DNA of 64,000 nucleotides from Chitinophagaceae bacterium. GTDB taxonomy: Bacteria; Bacteroidota; Bacteroidia; Chitinophagales; Chitinophagaceae. Position 1 is the first letter of the stretch. Every line of letters begins with the position of its first letter. Below the pieces are notes generated by a model. It ran no database searches and had not been told where the DNA came from. It saw only the letters and a list, made by a program, of their open reading frames with translations. Location of the stretch: the NCBI GenBank assembly GCA_016720825.1, contig JADKJV010000012.1:1-64000 (forward strand). The letters run 5' to 3'. This document shows, in pieces, positions 48,426-56,798 of the stretch. Made by a program: the position numbers and the translations under genes.

Positions 48426-48460
48426 AAGAGGAAGAATATGCTCCCTGACACGTGCTTCCT

Positions 48461-48575
48461 GTTACTAGTTACCAGTTGCCAGTTACCAGTTGCCAGTTAC
48501 CTGCTTCCTGCCACCTGCAACCTGCCACCTGCTTCCCTGCCACCTGCTCCCTGCCACCTGCTCCCTGTTACCTGT
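48461..48575. repeat. Degenerate tandem repeats CAGTTACCAGTTGC and CCACCTGCTCCCTG
   Basis: About 115 bp composed of GTTACCAGTTGCCA units passing into CCTGCCACCTGC(T/A)(C/A)C units. No coding sense is likely. It fills the gap before the 48638 gene. Confidence 0.75.
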
Positions 48576-48637
48576 TCATTAAAACAATAAATCCATTGGC
48601 CTGGAATATGTCTACTTTTGTATAACAATCTTGTTTC

Positions 48638-49330
48638 ATGTTTGGATTGTTTAAAAAGAAATCGGGGCCGGTAATTACGGATAAAATCTGGATGACTGAA
48701 GATGCCAAGTGCCGCGGGTTGTTGCAAATCAGCCAGGCCGACCCGAACATTGTAATCATTTGCTGGTTCCAGGCCACTCTGGAAAAACTCAATGCTGCAT
48801 TCCCGTTCAACGGAACAGATTCGTTTGTATATATGGCCGGTTCGGTTCATGGATCCATGCTCAGGAATAAACAGCTCATTTTTGCAGAGCACCATCCCCT
48901 GATAGAAAAAGAAAAGAGTTTCCTCGAATCGCACGGTATTACAAAAGCGACAGTACACACTTCACTGGATGAACCTTTGCTGATCCATTTTGGCGGTGAA
49001 AGGATGGCACACCTGATGCGCACCCTCGGCATGAATGAAAATGACCCGCTGGAGAACGCACTGATCAGCCGTTCTATCCGCAATGCCCAGGAAAGTCTCG
49101 CCAAAAAATCAGTTATGGAACTATCTGCCCACTCACAGGGCGAGTGGCTGAAAAAAATCTGCCCGGCTGAAATACAGTGCTGGCAAGGGTTACAGCCCAT
49201 GCGCCAAACATACGTTAGTGACTTTTACAAAACTTTATTTGGAAATACGGCGTTTGCATTTTTTCTTTGTACCAGTTCTTTAGATAACTTATCAAGAAAG
49301 GCAGAGGGTAATGGCCCGATGAAGCCTTGA
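48638..49330 (+). CDS. Conserved hypothetical cytoplasmic protein; true end probably 49170
   Basis: Starts MFGLFKKKSGPVI. Other segments are LQISQADPNIVIICWFQATL, KQLIFAEHHPLIEKE, TVHTSLDEPLLIHFGGERM and a helical end (ISRSIRNAQESLAKKS). I recall similar unnamed Bacteroidota proteins ending shortly after a SQxEW motif. Here SQGEWLKK is followed by a run of seven A (about 49151). One more A would give NLPG and a stop at 49170, while the literal ORF reads on through the SAM riboswitch. The indel explanation is therefore strong. Function unknown. Confidence 0.65.
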   Translation: MFGLFKKKSGPVITDKIWMTEDAKCRGLLQISQADPNIVIICWFQATLEKLNAAFPFNGTDSFVYMAGSVHGSMLRNKQLIFAEHHPLIEKEKSFLESHGITKATVHTSLDEPLLIHFGGERMAHLMRTLGMNENDPLENALISRSIRNAQESLAKKSVMELSAHSQGEWLKKICPAEIQCWQGLQPMRQTYVSDFYKTLFGNTAFAFFLCTSSLDNLSRKAEGNGPMKP

Positions 49331-49397
49331 CAACCTATCCCCGTAAAAAGGGAAAAGGTGCCAATTCCAGCCCCGATTGTATCGGGGAGAGATAAGT
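49287..49397 (+). promoter_or_regulatory. SAM-I (S-box) riboswitch
   Basis: Conserved S-box core: CTTATCAAGAAAGGCAGAGG, ATGGCCCGATGAAGCC, GACAACC, AAGGTGCCAATTCC and GAGAGATAAG. P1 is ACTTATC (49287-49293) with GATAAGT (49391-49397); the last internal hairpin is CCCCGATTGTATCGGGG. It binds S-adenosylmethionine and should turn off the downstream methionine operon through the terminator at 49431. Confidence 0.95.
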
Positions 49398-49430
49398 CAG
49401 ATTAATAGCTTACAATACTTCAACATATTC

Positions 49431-49466
49431 AAAGCTCATCTGATTTATCGGATGAGCTTTTTTGTT
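49431..49466 (+). terminator. Riboswitch-controlled terminator
   Basis: AAGCTCATC and GATGAGCTT form a 9-bp stem followed by TTTTGTTTTT, 34 nt past the SAM-I aptamer. It serves as expression platform: formed when SAM is bound. Confidence 0.88.
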
Positions 49467-49516
49467 TTTAAGGCTCACCGGTAAACGTTTCTTCTTCTTT
49501 CTTGAAATAATTCAAA

Positions 49517-49601
49517 CCACAGAGTTCACAGAGTTCGGCACAGAGTACACAGATTTATACAATTCTGTGTACTCTGTGCAATACTCTGTGTACTCTGTGG
49601 T
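49517..49601. repeat. Palindromic intergenic repeat of CACAGAG units (copy 5)
   Basis: Left arm ACCACAGAGTTCACAGAG followed by CACAGAGTACACAGA; right arm TCTGTGTACTCTGTG with ACTCTGTGTACTCTGTGGT, then AAAAATT. It sits in the untranslated leader between the riboswitch terminator and the metB/metC-like start, so it would be transcribed as a long hairpin. Confidence 0.8.
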
Positions 49602-49629
49602 AAAAATTCTCAAAAACAAAAGCAGAAAC

Positions 49630-50817
49630 ATGAGCACCAACGCAACACAACTGATCCATGCAATCCCCGTAGATGAACTCACCGGAGCCCTTTCCGTTCC
49701 CATCTACCAGACTTCCACTTTTGTTCAGGAAGCCCCCGGCGTAAACAAAGGTTTTGATTATGCCCGTACCGGTAACCCGACACGCTCGGCACTGGAAAAC
49801 CTGATTGCCACACTGGAAGGCGGCAGCACCGGCGTTGCATTTGGCAGCGGACTGGCAGCAATTGATGCTGTATTGAAACTGCTGAAGAGCGGTGATGAAA
49901 TCCTGGCGGTAGATGATATCTATGGCGGTGCTTTCCGTTTGTTCACGCATGTGTATGAGAAATTCGGCATCAGCGTGAATTATGTAGATACCACCAATGC
50001 AGAAAATGTTTTCGATGCAGTTACTCCTGCAACAAAACTGATCTGGATTGAAACTCCCACGAACCCCACTTTGAAAGTGTCGGACATTGAAGCCATCGCT
50101 AAAATTGCAAAAAGCAATCACTGCCTGCTTTGTGTTGACAATACGTTTGCCTCCCCCGCCCTGCAGCAACCCCTGCAACTGGGTGCGGATATCGTAGTCC
50201 ATTCAGCCACCAAATACCTCGGCGGTCACAGTGACCTGATTGCAGGACTCGTGGTAACGAAAGAAAAAACATTAGGAGATAAAATCAAATTCATCCAGAA
50301 TGCCAGTGGTGCTATCCTTTCACCTTTCGACAGCTGGCTCGTGATCCGTGGTATTGAAACCTTATCACTCCGTATAAAACAACATTGCATCAATGCCGCA
50401 GCAGTTGCAGAATTCCTGATTACACATCCGGCTGTTGATAAAGTATTTTATCCCGGACTGGCCACGCATCACAACCACGCTGTGGCAGCGAGACAAAGCA
50501 GGGGCTTTGGCGGTATTGTTTCGTTCACACTGAAAAATGATACAGAAGAAGCAGCCACAGCATTTGTTACCTCTACCCAATATTTCAAACTGGCCGAAAG
50601 CCTGGGGGGTGTGAAAAGCCTGCTCTGCCATCCGGCCCAGATGACACACAAATCCATCCCTGCTGAAAAAAGGCAAAAAGCCGGTGTGGCCGACAGCCTG
50701 ATCAGGCTTTCTGTGGGACTGGAAGAATCAGCCGATTTAATCCGTGACCTCGAAAACGCTTTTGATGCCGTTGACGCAAAAATCCGCACCCGGGAAACAG
50801 CGACAGTTAACAATTAA
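49630..50817 (+). CDS. Cystathionine gamma-synthase/lyase family PLP enzyme
   Basis: 395 aa from ATG 49630; the longer ORF from 49462 reads through the palindromic repeat. Cys/Met-metabolism PLP fold: DYARTGNPTRSALE, GVAFGSGLAAIDA, DDIYGGAFRLF, IETPTNPTLKV, VDNTFASPALQQPLQLGADI and the PLP-binding Lys in HSATKYLGGHSD. First gene after the SAM-I riboswitch, so a role in methionine synthesis (cystathionine gamma-synthase, MetB) fits best. Cystathionine beta- or gamma-lyase activity cannot be excluded by sequence alone. Confidence 0.9.
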   Translation: MSTNATQLIHAIPVDELTGALSVPIYQTSTFVQEAPGVNKGFDYARTGNPTRSALENLIATLEGGSTGVAFGSGLAAIDAVLKLLKSGDEILAVDDIYGGAFRLFTHVYEKFGISVNYVDTTNAENVFDAVTPATKLIWIETPTNPTLKVSDIEAIAKIAKSNHCLLCVDNTFASPALQQPLQLGADIVVHSATKYLGGHSDLIAGLVVTKEKTLGDKIKFIQNASGAILSPFDSWLVIRGIETLSLRIKQHCINAAAVAEFLITHPAVDKVFYPGLATHHNHAVAARQSRGFGGIVSFTLKNDTEEAATAFVTSTQYFKLAESLGGVKSLLCHPAQMTHKSIPAEKRQKAGVADSLIRLSVGLEESADLIRDLENAFDAVDAKIRTRETATVNN

Positions 50818-50921
50818 TTACAGAAAACTGACAGGCCATTTTTGATTTACCAGATAAAGTCTATTAATTTAGTAGAATAACAATGACAGCAGGAAGGACG
50901 ATACAGTACAGAAGATTCATG

Positions 50922-50952
50922 ACAACATGCTGTTGTATGCCGTAAGGCATAC
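50922..50952 (+). promoter_or_regulatory. Overlapping hairpins in the 218-bp spacer before metY
   Basis: ACAAC/GTTGT (50922-50936) and GTATGCC GTAA GGCATAC (50935-50952) overlap by two bases, so only one can form fully. No T-tract follows. They may be an mRNA processing or stability element, or chance. I see no second SAM aptamer in this gap. Confidence 0.35.
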
Positions 50953-51035
50953 TATACACTTCACGGGCCGCCATACCCGCTAACGATTTACCGCCACAAC
51001 AATTAACAGGATTATTAAATCTTAAAACCTCTTTT

Positions 51036-52361
51036 ATGAGCAAGAATCTCCGTTTTGAAACACTCCAGCTGCATGCCGGCCAGCAAATTGACCCGACTAC
51101 CAAATCAAGGGCAGTGCCTATTTACCAGACCACATCGTATGGTTTCAACAATGCAGCACACGCTGCCAACCTGTTTGGCCTGAAAGAATTTGGCAATATC
51201 TATACCCGCATCATGAATCCTACAACAGATGTGTTTGAACAGCGTATTGCAGCACTGGAAGGCGGTGTGGCTGCATTGGCAACGAGTTCAGGACAGGCTG
51301 CACAATTCCTGGCGCTGAATAATATCCTGCAGGCAGGAGATAATTTTATTACAACCACTTACCTGTATGGCGGCACATACAACCAGTTCAAAGTGGCCTT
51401 TAAAAGACTGGGTATTGAAGCCCGCTTTGCAGATGGTGATGATGCGGAAAGTTTTGTAAAACTGATTGACAAGAATACCAAGGCCTTCTACCTGGAAACC
51501 ATTGGCAACCCCCGTCTCAATATCCCCGACTTTGAAAAATTTGCAGCCTTAGCCAAAGAATATGACTTACCGCTGATTGTTGACAATACTTTCGGTGCCG
51601 GTGGTTATTTATTCCGCCCGCTGGAACATGGCGCCAACGTGGTGGTTGAATCAGCCACCAAATGGATCGGCGGCCATGGTACAACCATTGGCGGCGTAAT
51701 TGTGGATGGTGGTAATTACAACTGGGGCAACGGGAAATTCCCGCAGTTTACAGAACCCAGTGAAGGATATCACGGACTGAAATTCTGGGATGTATTCGGT
51801 GAAGGAAATCCGCTCGGACTGCCCAATATCGCTTTCATCATCCGCGCCCGGGTGGAGGGATTGCGTGATTTTGGTTCTTCACAAAGTCCATTCAATTCGT
51901 TCTTATTAATCCAGGGATTGGAAACACTGAGCCTGCGTGTACAAAGACATGCCGACAATGCACTGGCCCTTGCACAATGGCTGGAGCAGCATCCTGCAGT
52001 TGAGTTTGTGGATTATCCCGGACTGAAAAGCAGTCCGTATAATACACTCGCCAAAAAATACCTGCAAAACGGTTTTGGAGGCGTGCTGAACTTTGGCGTG
52101 AAAGGAACCAAAGAAAAAGCCAGCCAGTTTATTGATTCATTGAAACTGGTAAGCCATCTCGCCAATGTGGGTGATGCCAAAACACTGGCGATCCATCCCG
52201 CATCCACCACCCATGAGCAGTTATCGGCTGAAGAGCAGCTGGCTTCCGGTGTAAAACCAAACCAGGTCCGTATCAGCACCGGTATTGAACATATCGAAGA
52301 TATCAAAGCGGATTTCGAACAGGCTTTTGAACAAATTTTCCAGAAGGAACTGGCTGTATAA
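51036..52361 (+). CDS. metY: O-acetylhomoserine sulfhydrylase (MetY-type)
   Basis: 441 aa. Features: ETLQLHAGQQIDPTTKSRAV, YQTTSYGFNNAAHAANLFGL, YTRIMNPTTDVFEQRIAALE, ATSSGQAAQF, and the PLP Lys in VESATKWIGGHGTTIGGVIVDGG. The long insert NYNWGNGKFPQFTEPSEGYH is typical of O-acetylhomoserine aminocarboxypropyltransferases. Makes homocysteine from O-acetylhomoserine and sulfide. Only 2 bp separate it from the acetyltransferase gene that makes its substrate. Confidence 0.93.
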   Translation: MSKNLRFETLQLHAGQQIDPTTKSRAVPIYQTTSYGFNNAAHAANLFGLKEFGNIYTRIMNPTTDVFEQRIAALEGGVAALATSSGQAAQFLALNNILQAGDNFITTTYLYGGTYNQFKVAFKRLGIEARFADGDDAESFVKLIDKNTKAFYLETIGNPRLNIPDFEKFAALAKEYDLPLIVDNTFGAGGYLFRPLEHGANVVVESATKWIGGHGTTIGGVIVDGGNYNWGNGKFPQFTEPSEGYHGLKFWDVFGEGNPLGLPNIAFIIRARVEGLRDFGSSQSPFNSFLLIQGLETLSLRVQRHADNALALAQWLEQHPAVEFVDYPGLKSSPYNTLAKKYLQNGFGGVLNFGVKGTKEKASQFIDSLKLVSHLANVGDAKTLAIHPASTTHEQLSAEEQLASGVKPNQVRISTGIEHIEDIKADFEQAFEQIFQKELAV

Positions 52362-52363
52362 TT

Positions 52364-53410
52364 ATGCCCCAAATTTTTCAATATGAAATTCCATTCAGGC
52401 TGGAGTCGGGACAAAAACTGTCCCGGCTTCGCCTTGCCTATGATACCTGGGGCGAACTGAATGAAGCAGCCGATAATGTGGTGTGGGTGTTCCATGCGCT
52501 CACGGCCAACAGCCGGGTGGATGAGTGGTGGCCGGGTTTAACCGGTGAAGGAAAATTGTTTGACCCTTCCCGCTATTTTATCATTTGTGTGAATATGCCC
52601 GGCAGTTGCTATGGCAGCAGCGGGCCGCTTGATGTGAATCCTGATACCGGCCACGTGTACTATCACGACTTCACATTCTTCACCACCCGTGATATGATCC
52701 GTGCATACAGTTTATTAAAAACCGAACTGGGTATCCGCAAAATTGCCATTGGCATAGGCGGTTCCATGGGCGGGCAACAGCTGCTTGAATGGGCCGTGGA
52801 AGAACCAGCCTTGTTTGAATATATCATTCCGCTGGCAACGAATGCACAACATTCGCCCTGGGCTGTTGCGTTCAACGCATCGCAAAGACTGGCTATTGAA
52901 ACGGACAGTACCTGGAAAGAAAAAAACGGGAAGGCCGGTATTGACGGCATGAAAACGGCAAGGGCCATTGCATTGCTTTCTTACCGGAATTACCAGACAT
53001 ACGCGCTTGCACAGACGGAAGACAACCCGGATAAGCTGGATCGTTTTAAAAGTGAATCCTACCAGCAATACCAGGGAGAGAAACTGGCAAAACGTTTCAA
53101 TGCTTTCAGTTATTATTTCCTGAGCAAAAGCATGGATGCGCATAACATTGGCAGGAACCGGGGTGGTGTGATTCCTGCTTTACAAAAAATTACAGCCCAA
53201 ACGCTGGTGATCAGTATCCGTACTGACATCCTGTTTCCGCCGGCGGAACAGGAATTCCTGGCGGCACATATACCCGGTGCACAATACCGGGAAATCCATT
53301 CTGATTTCGGTCACGATGGATTCCTGCTGGAATTTACAGCTATCGAAAACCAGATCCGGGCTTTTATCAACCCGGTGAGAAATTCAATCACTGAACAACA
53401 ATTAACCTGA
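52364..53410 (+). CDS. metX: Homoserine O-acetyltransferase (MetX)
   Basis: 348 aa alpha/beta hydrolase fold. Start segment LRLAYDTWGELNEAADNVVW, HALTANSRVDEWWPGLTGEG, FIICVNMPGSCYGSSGP, nucleophile Ser in IGGSMGGQQLLEWA, acidic residue in SIRTDILFPP and His in SDFGHDGFLLE. Transfers acetyl from acetyl-CoA to homoserine. Its stop (TGA) overlaps the next gene's ATG at 53410, indicating translational coupling with homoserine dehydrogenase. Confidence 0.93.
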   Translation: MPQIFQYEIPFRLESGQKLSRLRLAYDTWGELNEAADNVVWVFHALTANSRVDEWWPGLTGEGKLFDPSRYFIICVNMPGSCYGSSGPLDVNPDTGHVYYHDFTFFTTRDMIRAYSLLKTELGIRKIAIGIGGSMGGQQLLEWAVEEPALFEYIIPLATNAQHSPWAVAFNASQRLAIETDSTWKEKNGKAGIDGMKTARAIALLSYRNYQTYALAQTEDNPDKLDRFKSESYQQYQGEKLAKRFNAFSYYFLSKSMDAHNIGRNRGGVIPALQKITAQTLVISIRTDILFPPAEQEFLAAHIPGAQYREIHSDFGHDGFLLEFTAIENQIRAFINPVRNSITEQQLT

Positions 53411-54666
53411 TGGGAACGGATAAACAATTAACAATCGGACTATTTGGATTTGGCGTGGTAGGTGAAGGCATTTACAAAGTGCTGGAGCAAACACCGTCGC
53501 TGCGTGCAAGGATTAAAAAAATCTGCATTAAAAACCCGGCTAAAAGAAGGAATGCACCTGCAGCCTTATTTACAACAGATAAAAATGACTTGCTGCAGGA
53601 TAATGACATCAACGTGATCGTGGAAGTGATTGATGATGCTGATGCTGCGTTTGAAATCGTTACGACTGCATTGCAAAACGGGAAAGATGTGGTGAGTGCC
53701 AGCAAAAAAATGCTCGCTGAACATTTACCCGCCCTGCTGGAACTCCAGGAAAGAGCAGACCGGTCCTTATTATATGAAGCAGCCGCCTGCGCTTCGGTGC
53801 CGGTTATCCGAAACGTGGAAGAATATTATGATAACGACCTGCTGCATTCTATCACCGCAATCATCAATGGATCCACGAATTATATCCTCACAAAAATGAC
53901 CGAAGAAGGCCTTGATTTCAAACAGGCCCTTACAGAAGCCAGACAAAATGGTTTTGCAGAAAGCAATCCCGTACTGGATGTGGAAGGTTATGATGCGGCG
54001 AATAAATGGTCTATCCTGCTCACCCATGCATATGGTATGATCGCCGCACCGGGCTCTTTTTTATTCAGTGGTATCCAACATGTACACAGCCTCGATACCG
54101 AAGTAGCTGCTTCGCGCAAACAGGTTATCAAACTGGTGGCCCGTGCACAAAAATTGACAAACGGTAAAGTGGCAGCCCTGGTATTACCACAATTTGTAAG
54201 TGTCGATGATCACCTGGCCTTTGTACGCAATGAATACAACGGTGTGGTCATTGAAAGCAGCTTCGCAGACAAACAATTCTTCTATGGGAAAGGGGCCGGC
54301 AGTTTCCCTACCGCTTCAGCCATCCTGAGTGACCTGGCCGCCCTGCGTTATAATTATAAATACGAATACAAAAAACGCTATCACCATAAACCACACGAAA
54401 CCGATCATCAGATTTTCCTCCGTGTTTATCTCAGTTTCCAAACAGTGGCTGACCTGCCTCGTGAAAAATTTGAATGGATTGAAGAATGGCATGCCGGACA
54501 GGAACGCAGTTATTGCTGTGGCGTAATTGTAGTGGAAAGGCTGACCGAAAATGACTGGTGGAAACAGAATGGTATTTCACTGATACTGCTTCCTGATCCG
54601 ATAGTGGAAGAAACTTTGACCAGAAAACTACGGCAAAGAAGTCTTGAATTAGCAGGGGTTATTTAA
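53410..54666 (+). CDS. hom: Homoserine dehydrogenase
   Basis: 418 aa. Rossmann motif GLFGFGVVGEGIYKVL, then VSASKKMLAEH, EAAACASVPVIR, INGSTNYILTKMTEEG, and the conserved catalytic segment NPVLDVEGYDAANKWSILL. Reduces aspartate semialdehyde to homoserine. The C-terminal region (LRVYLSFQTVADLPREKFEW to the end) differs from a canonical ACT domain, so allosteric control by threonine is uncertain. Last gene of the SAM-controlled methionine operon. Confidence 0.93.
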   Translation: MGTDKQLTIGLFGFGVVGEGIYKVLEQTPSLRARIKKICIKNPAKRRNAPAALFTTDKNDLLQDNDINVIVEVIDDADAAFEIVTTALQNGKDVVSASKKMLAEHLPALLELQERADRSLLYEAAACASVPVIRNVEEYYDNDLLHSITAIINGSTNYILTKMTEEGLDFKQALTEARQNGFAESNPVLDVEGYDAANKWSILLTHAYGMIAAPGSFLFSGIQHVHSLDTEVAASRKQVIKLVARAQKLTNGKVAALVLPQFVSVDDHLAFVRNEYNGVVIESSFADKQFFYGKGAGSFPTASAILSDLAALRYNYKYEYKKRYHHKPHETDHQIFLRVYLSFQTVADLPREKFEWIEEWHAGQERSYCCGVIVVERLTENDWWKQNGISLILLPDPIVEETLTRKLRQRSLELAGVI

Positions 54667-54747
54667 CCACAAGGTGCACAAAGATTAACTAAGGCCACAA
54701 AGGTTCAACCCTTGTGGTCTTAGTTAATCTTTGTGCACTTTGTGGTT
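54665..54747. repeat. Palindromic intergenic repeat of CACAAAG units (copy 6, near-perfect)
   Basis: Left arm AACCACAAGGTGCACAAAG with ATTAACTAAGGCCACAAAGG; right arm CTTGTGGTCTTAGTTAAT with CTTTGTGCACTTTGTGGTT. About 36 of 39 positions pair around a 5-7 nt loop. It overlaps the end of hom and would also end the methionine transcript as a hairpin. Confidence 0.85.
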
Positions 54748-54782
54748 TTGTATTTCCCATACCTTTGCCCATATTCATTTTT

Positions 54783-55746
54783 ATGCGCGAGTTATCAGTC
54801 GTCATTACGGTTATGGATGAAGAGAAAAACATCAAACCCCTGCTGGAAGCAGTGCGGGGTGCGCTGGCCGGTATTGACTATGAAGTGATCCTGGTGGATG
54901 ATGGTTCTGCAGACCAGACCAAACGTGAGGTGCTTGCCAATGCAGATGACAGGACCATCCTGGTTGAACTCCGCAAAAATTACGGACAGAGTACGGCTAT
55001 GACAGCCGGTATTGACCATTCTCAAGGGCGTTATGTTGCCTTGCTGGATGGTGACCTGCAGAATGACCCCACGGATATCCCTTCGATGCTGGAGTTACTG
55101 AAAAATGAAGACTGGGATGTGGTGGCCGGAAACCGCAAGAACCGCAAGGATGGTTTTATCCTCCGCAAAATACCAAGCCGGATCGCCAATGCGCTGATCC
55201 GCAGGATGACTGGTGTATATATCAAAGATTATGGCTGCACATTGAAAGTGTTCAGGCGCGAGATCGCAGAAGAACTTGGATTGTACGGGGAGCTCCACCG
55301 ATTTATTCCCGTGCTGGCTAAATTACAGGGAGCCCGCATTACACAGGTGGATGTAAAACACCACGCAACGTGTACACGGTAAAAGCAAATATGGCATTAA
55401 CCGCACATTTAAAGTGATGAGTGACCTGGTGCTGATGGTATTCATGCGAAAATACATGCAGAAACCAATGCACCTGTTCGGAACAATTGGTTTTATCAGT
55501 TTCGGCCTCGGTATGCTGATCAATTTATATTTACTGGTATGGAAACTGATGGGGCATGATATCTGGAACAGGCCATTGCTCATCTTAGGACTTATCCTGC
55601 TGCTGGGTGGCATCCAGTTTATCACCATTGGTATTATTGCAGATATTAATGTGCGTACATATTACGAATCCCAGAATAAGAAAACGTACAACATCCGCAG
55701 ACTGTTCCGCGGGAAGGAAGATGTAACAGCGTCCAAAGAAAAATAA
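54783..55746 (+). CDS. Polyprenyl-phosphate glycosyltransferase (GT2, DPM/ArnC-like), frameshifted
   Basis: About 320 aa from ATG 54783; the extended frame from 54714 lies in the repeat. GT-A domain: LSVVITVMDEEKNIKPLLEA, EVILVDDGSADQT, LRKNYGQSTAMTAGIDHSQG, ALLDGDLQNDP and DYGCTLKVFRREI. Two C-terminal TM helices follow (LFGTIGFISFGLGMLINLYL, LLILGLILLLGGIQFITIGI). One extra A near 55367 (GCAACGTG) breaks the frame; without it the sequence reads HHARVHGKSKYGINRTFKV. Loads a sugar onto a membrane polyprenyl phosphate, likely for the polysaccharide locus that follows. Confidence 0.87.
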
Positions 55747-55754
55747 CCCCCTTT

Positions 55755-56729
55755 TTACTTAAGTAATAATTCCCGTTGCAGGTTAAACCATTCGTAAAAC
55801 CGGGAGAGGCCATCACGCAATGTGGTTTGCGGATGGTAATCCAGCAACGCAGCTGCCCGGGAAATATCTGCAAATGTTTTGGGAACATCACCAGGCTGGG
55901 CAGGCAACATATTCTTTACGGCTTTTAATCCCGTGACTGATTCCAATGCGCTGATCAGGTCATTTAATGTAACTGCATAACGATTGCCGAGGTTGATGAT
56001 TTCAAAATCGCTGCCCGTGTAATCAACGGCTGCCATTACTCCCTTCACCGTATCATCTACATAAGTATAATCACGACTGGTGCTGCCATCACCAAAAACG
56101 GGAATGGGTTTTCCCTGCACCATGGATTTGGTGAAATTATGTATCGCCAGATCTGGGCGCTGCCCGGGGCCATACACGGTAAAGAAACGGAGTGCAATAA
56201 AACGGATGCCATATAATTTATGGTATACATGCCCCAGCATTTCACCTGACAATTTGGTCATTGCATAGGGGCTGATTGGCATCAGCTGTTCATCTTCTTT
56301 CCACGGAAAATGATCATTCACTCCATACACACTGCTGCTTGATGCAAAAACAAATTGTTTGATTTTTTCCTGTACAGCATAATCAAGCAGGTGTTGCAGT
56401 CCGATTACATTGGAACGCTGGTAAGCCAGGGGATTTTCAATACTGGGTCTCACCCCCGCTTTTGCCGCCAGGTGAATGATGGCATCCACTTTTTCCGGAA
56501 CTACCGCTTTAATAGCTGCAGGACCCGCATCCGCCAGGTCCATTCTTACCAGCCTGAAACCGGGCTGGTTCAAAAACCCGGCGATGTTCATCTCTTTGAT
56601 ATCTGTGGAATAGAAAGGATCAAAATTATCAATGCAGGTTATCCGGATTCCGGGCTCTTTCCGGAACAATGCCTGTATCAGGTTACTGCCAATGAATCCG
56701 GCCCCGCCGGTTACCAGGTAATGTTTCAT
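55755..56729 (-). CDS. NAD-dependent sugar epimerase (UDP-glucuronate 4-epimerase-like)
   Basis: 324 aa short-chain dehydrogenase, extended type. NAD motif VTGGAGFIGSNL, FASSSSVYG, catalytic YAMTK and LRFFTVYGPGQRPDLAI, the last typical of UDP-glucuronate or UDP-galactose 4-epimerases. Supplies a nucleotide sugar for polysaccharide synthesis. It lies on the minus strand inside a plus-strand cluster, ending 8 bp from the upstream GT2 gene and starting next to the flippase. Exact substrate not assigned. Confidence 0.87.
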   Translation of the reverse strand: MKHYLVTGGAGFIGSNLIQALFRKEPGIRITCIDNFDPFYSTDIKEMNIAGFLNQPGFRLVRMDLADAGPAAIKAVVPEKVDAIIHLAAKAGVRPSIENPLAYQRSNVIGLQHLLDYAVQEKIKQFVFASSSSVYGVNDHFPWKEDEQLMPISPYAMTKLSGEMLGHVYHKLYGIRFIALRFFTVYGPGQRPDLAIHNFTKSMVQGKPIPVFGDGSTSRDYTYVDDTVKGVMAAVDYTGSDFEIINLGNRYAVTLNDLISALESVTGLKAVKNMLPAQPGDVPKTFADISRAAALLDYHPQTTLRDGLSRFYEWFNLQRELLLK

Positions 56730-56798
56730 GCTTCGGGCTGCAAGATAACCAATCTCCGGCGGGCAGCCCTTCCGGCAAAAACATTACTTTCACGGGCT

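Noticed and set aside
48461..48575. Possible CRISPR-like array
   Set aside because: Units of 6-14 bp are directly adjacent and degenerate, with no spacers and no cas genes.
49462..49629. Longer N-terminus for the cystathionine synthase/lyase starting at 49462
   Set aside because: The extra residues come from translation of the CACAGAG repeat; PLP-enzyme homology begins at 49630.
50818..51035. Second riboswitch or attenuator between metB-like gene and metY
   Set aside because: Two overlapping short hairpins exist, but there is no S-box core and no T-tract.
54714..54782. Longer N-terminus for the GT2 gene starting at 54714
   Set aside because: It lies in the near-perfect palindrome; the GT-A domain starts right at 54783.
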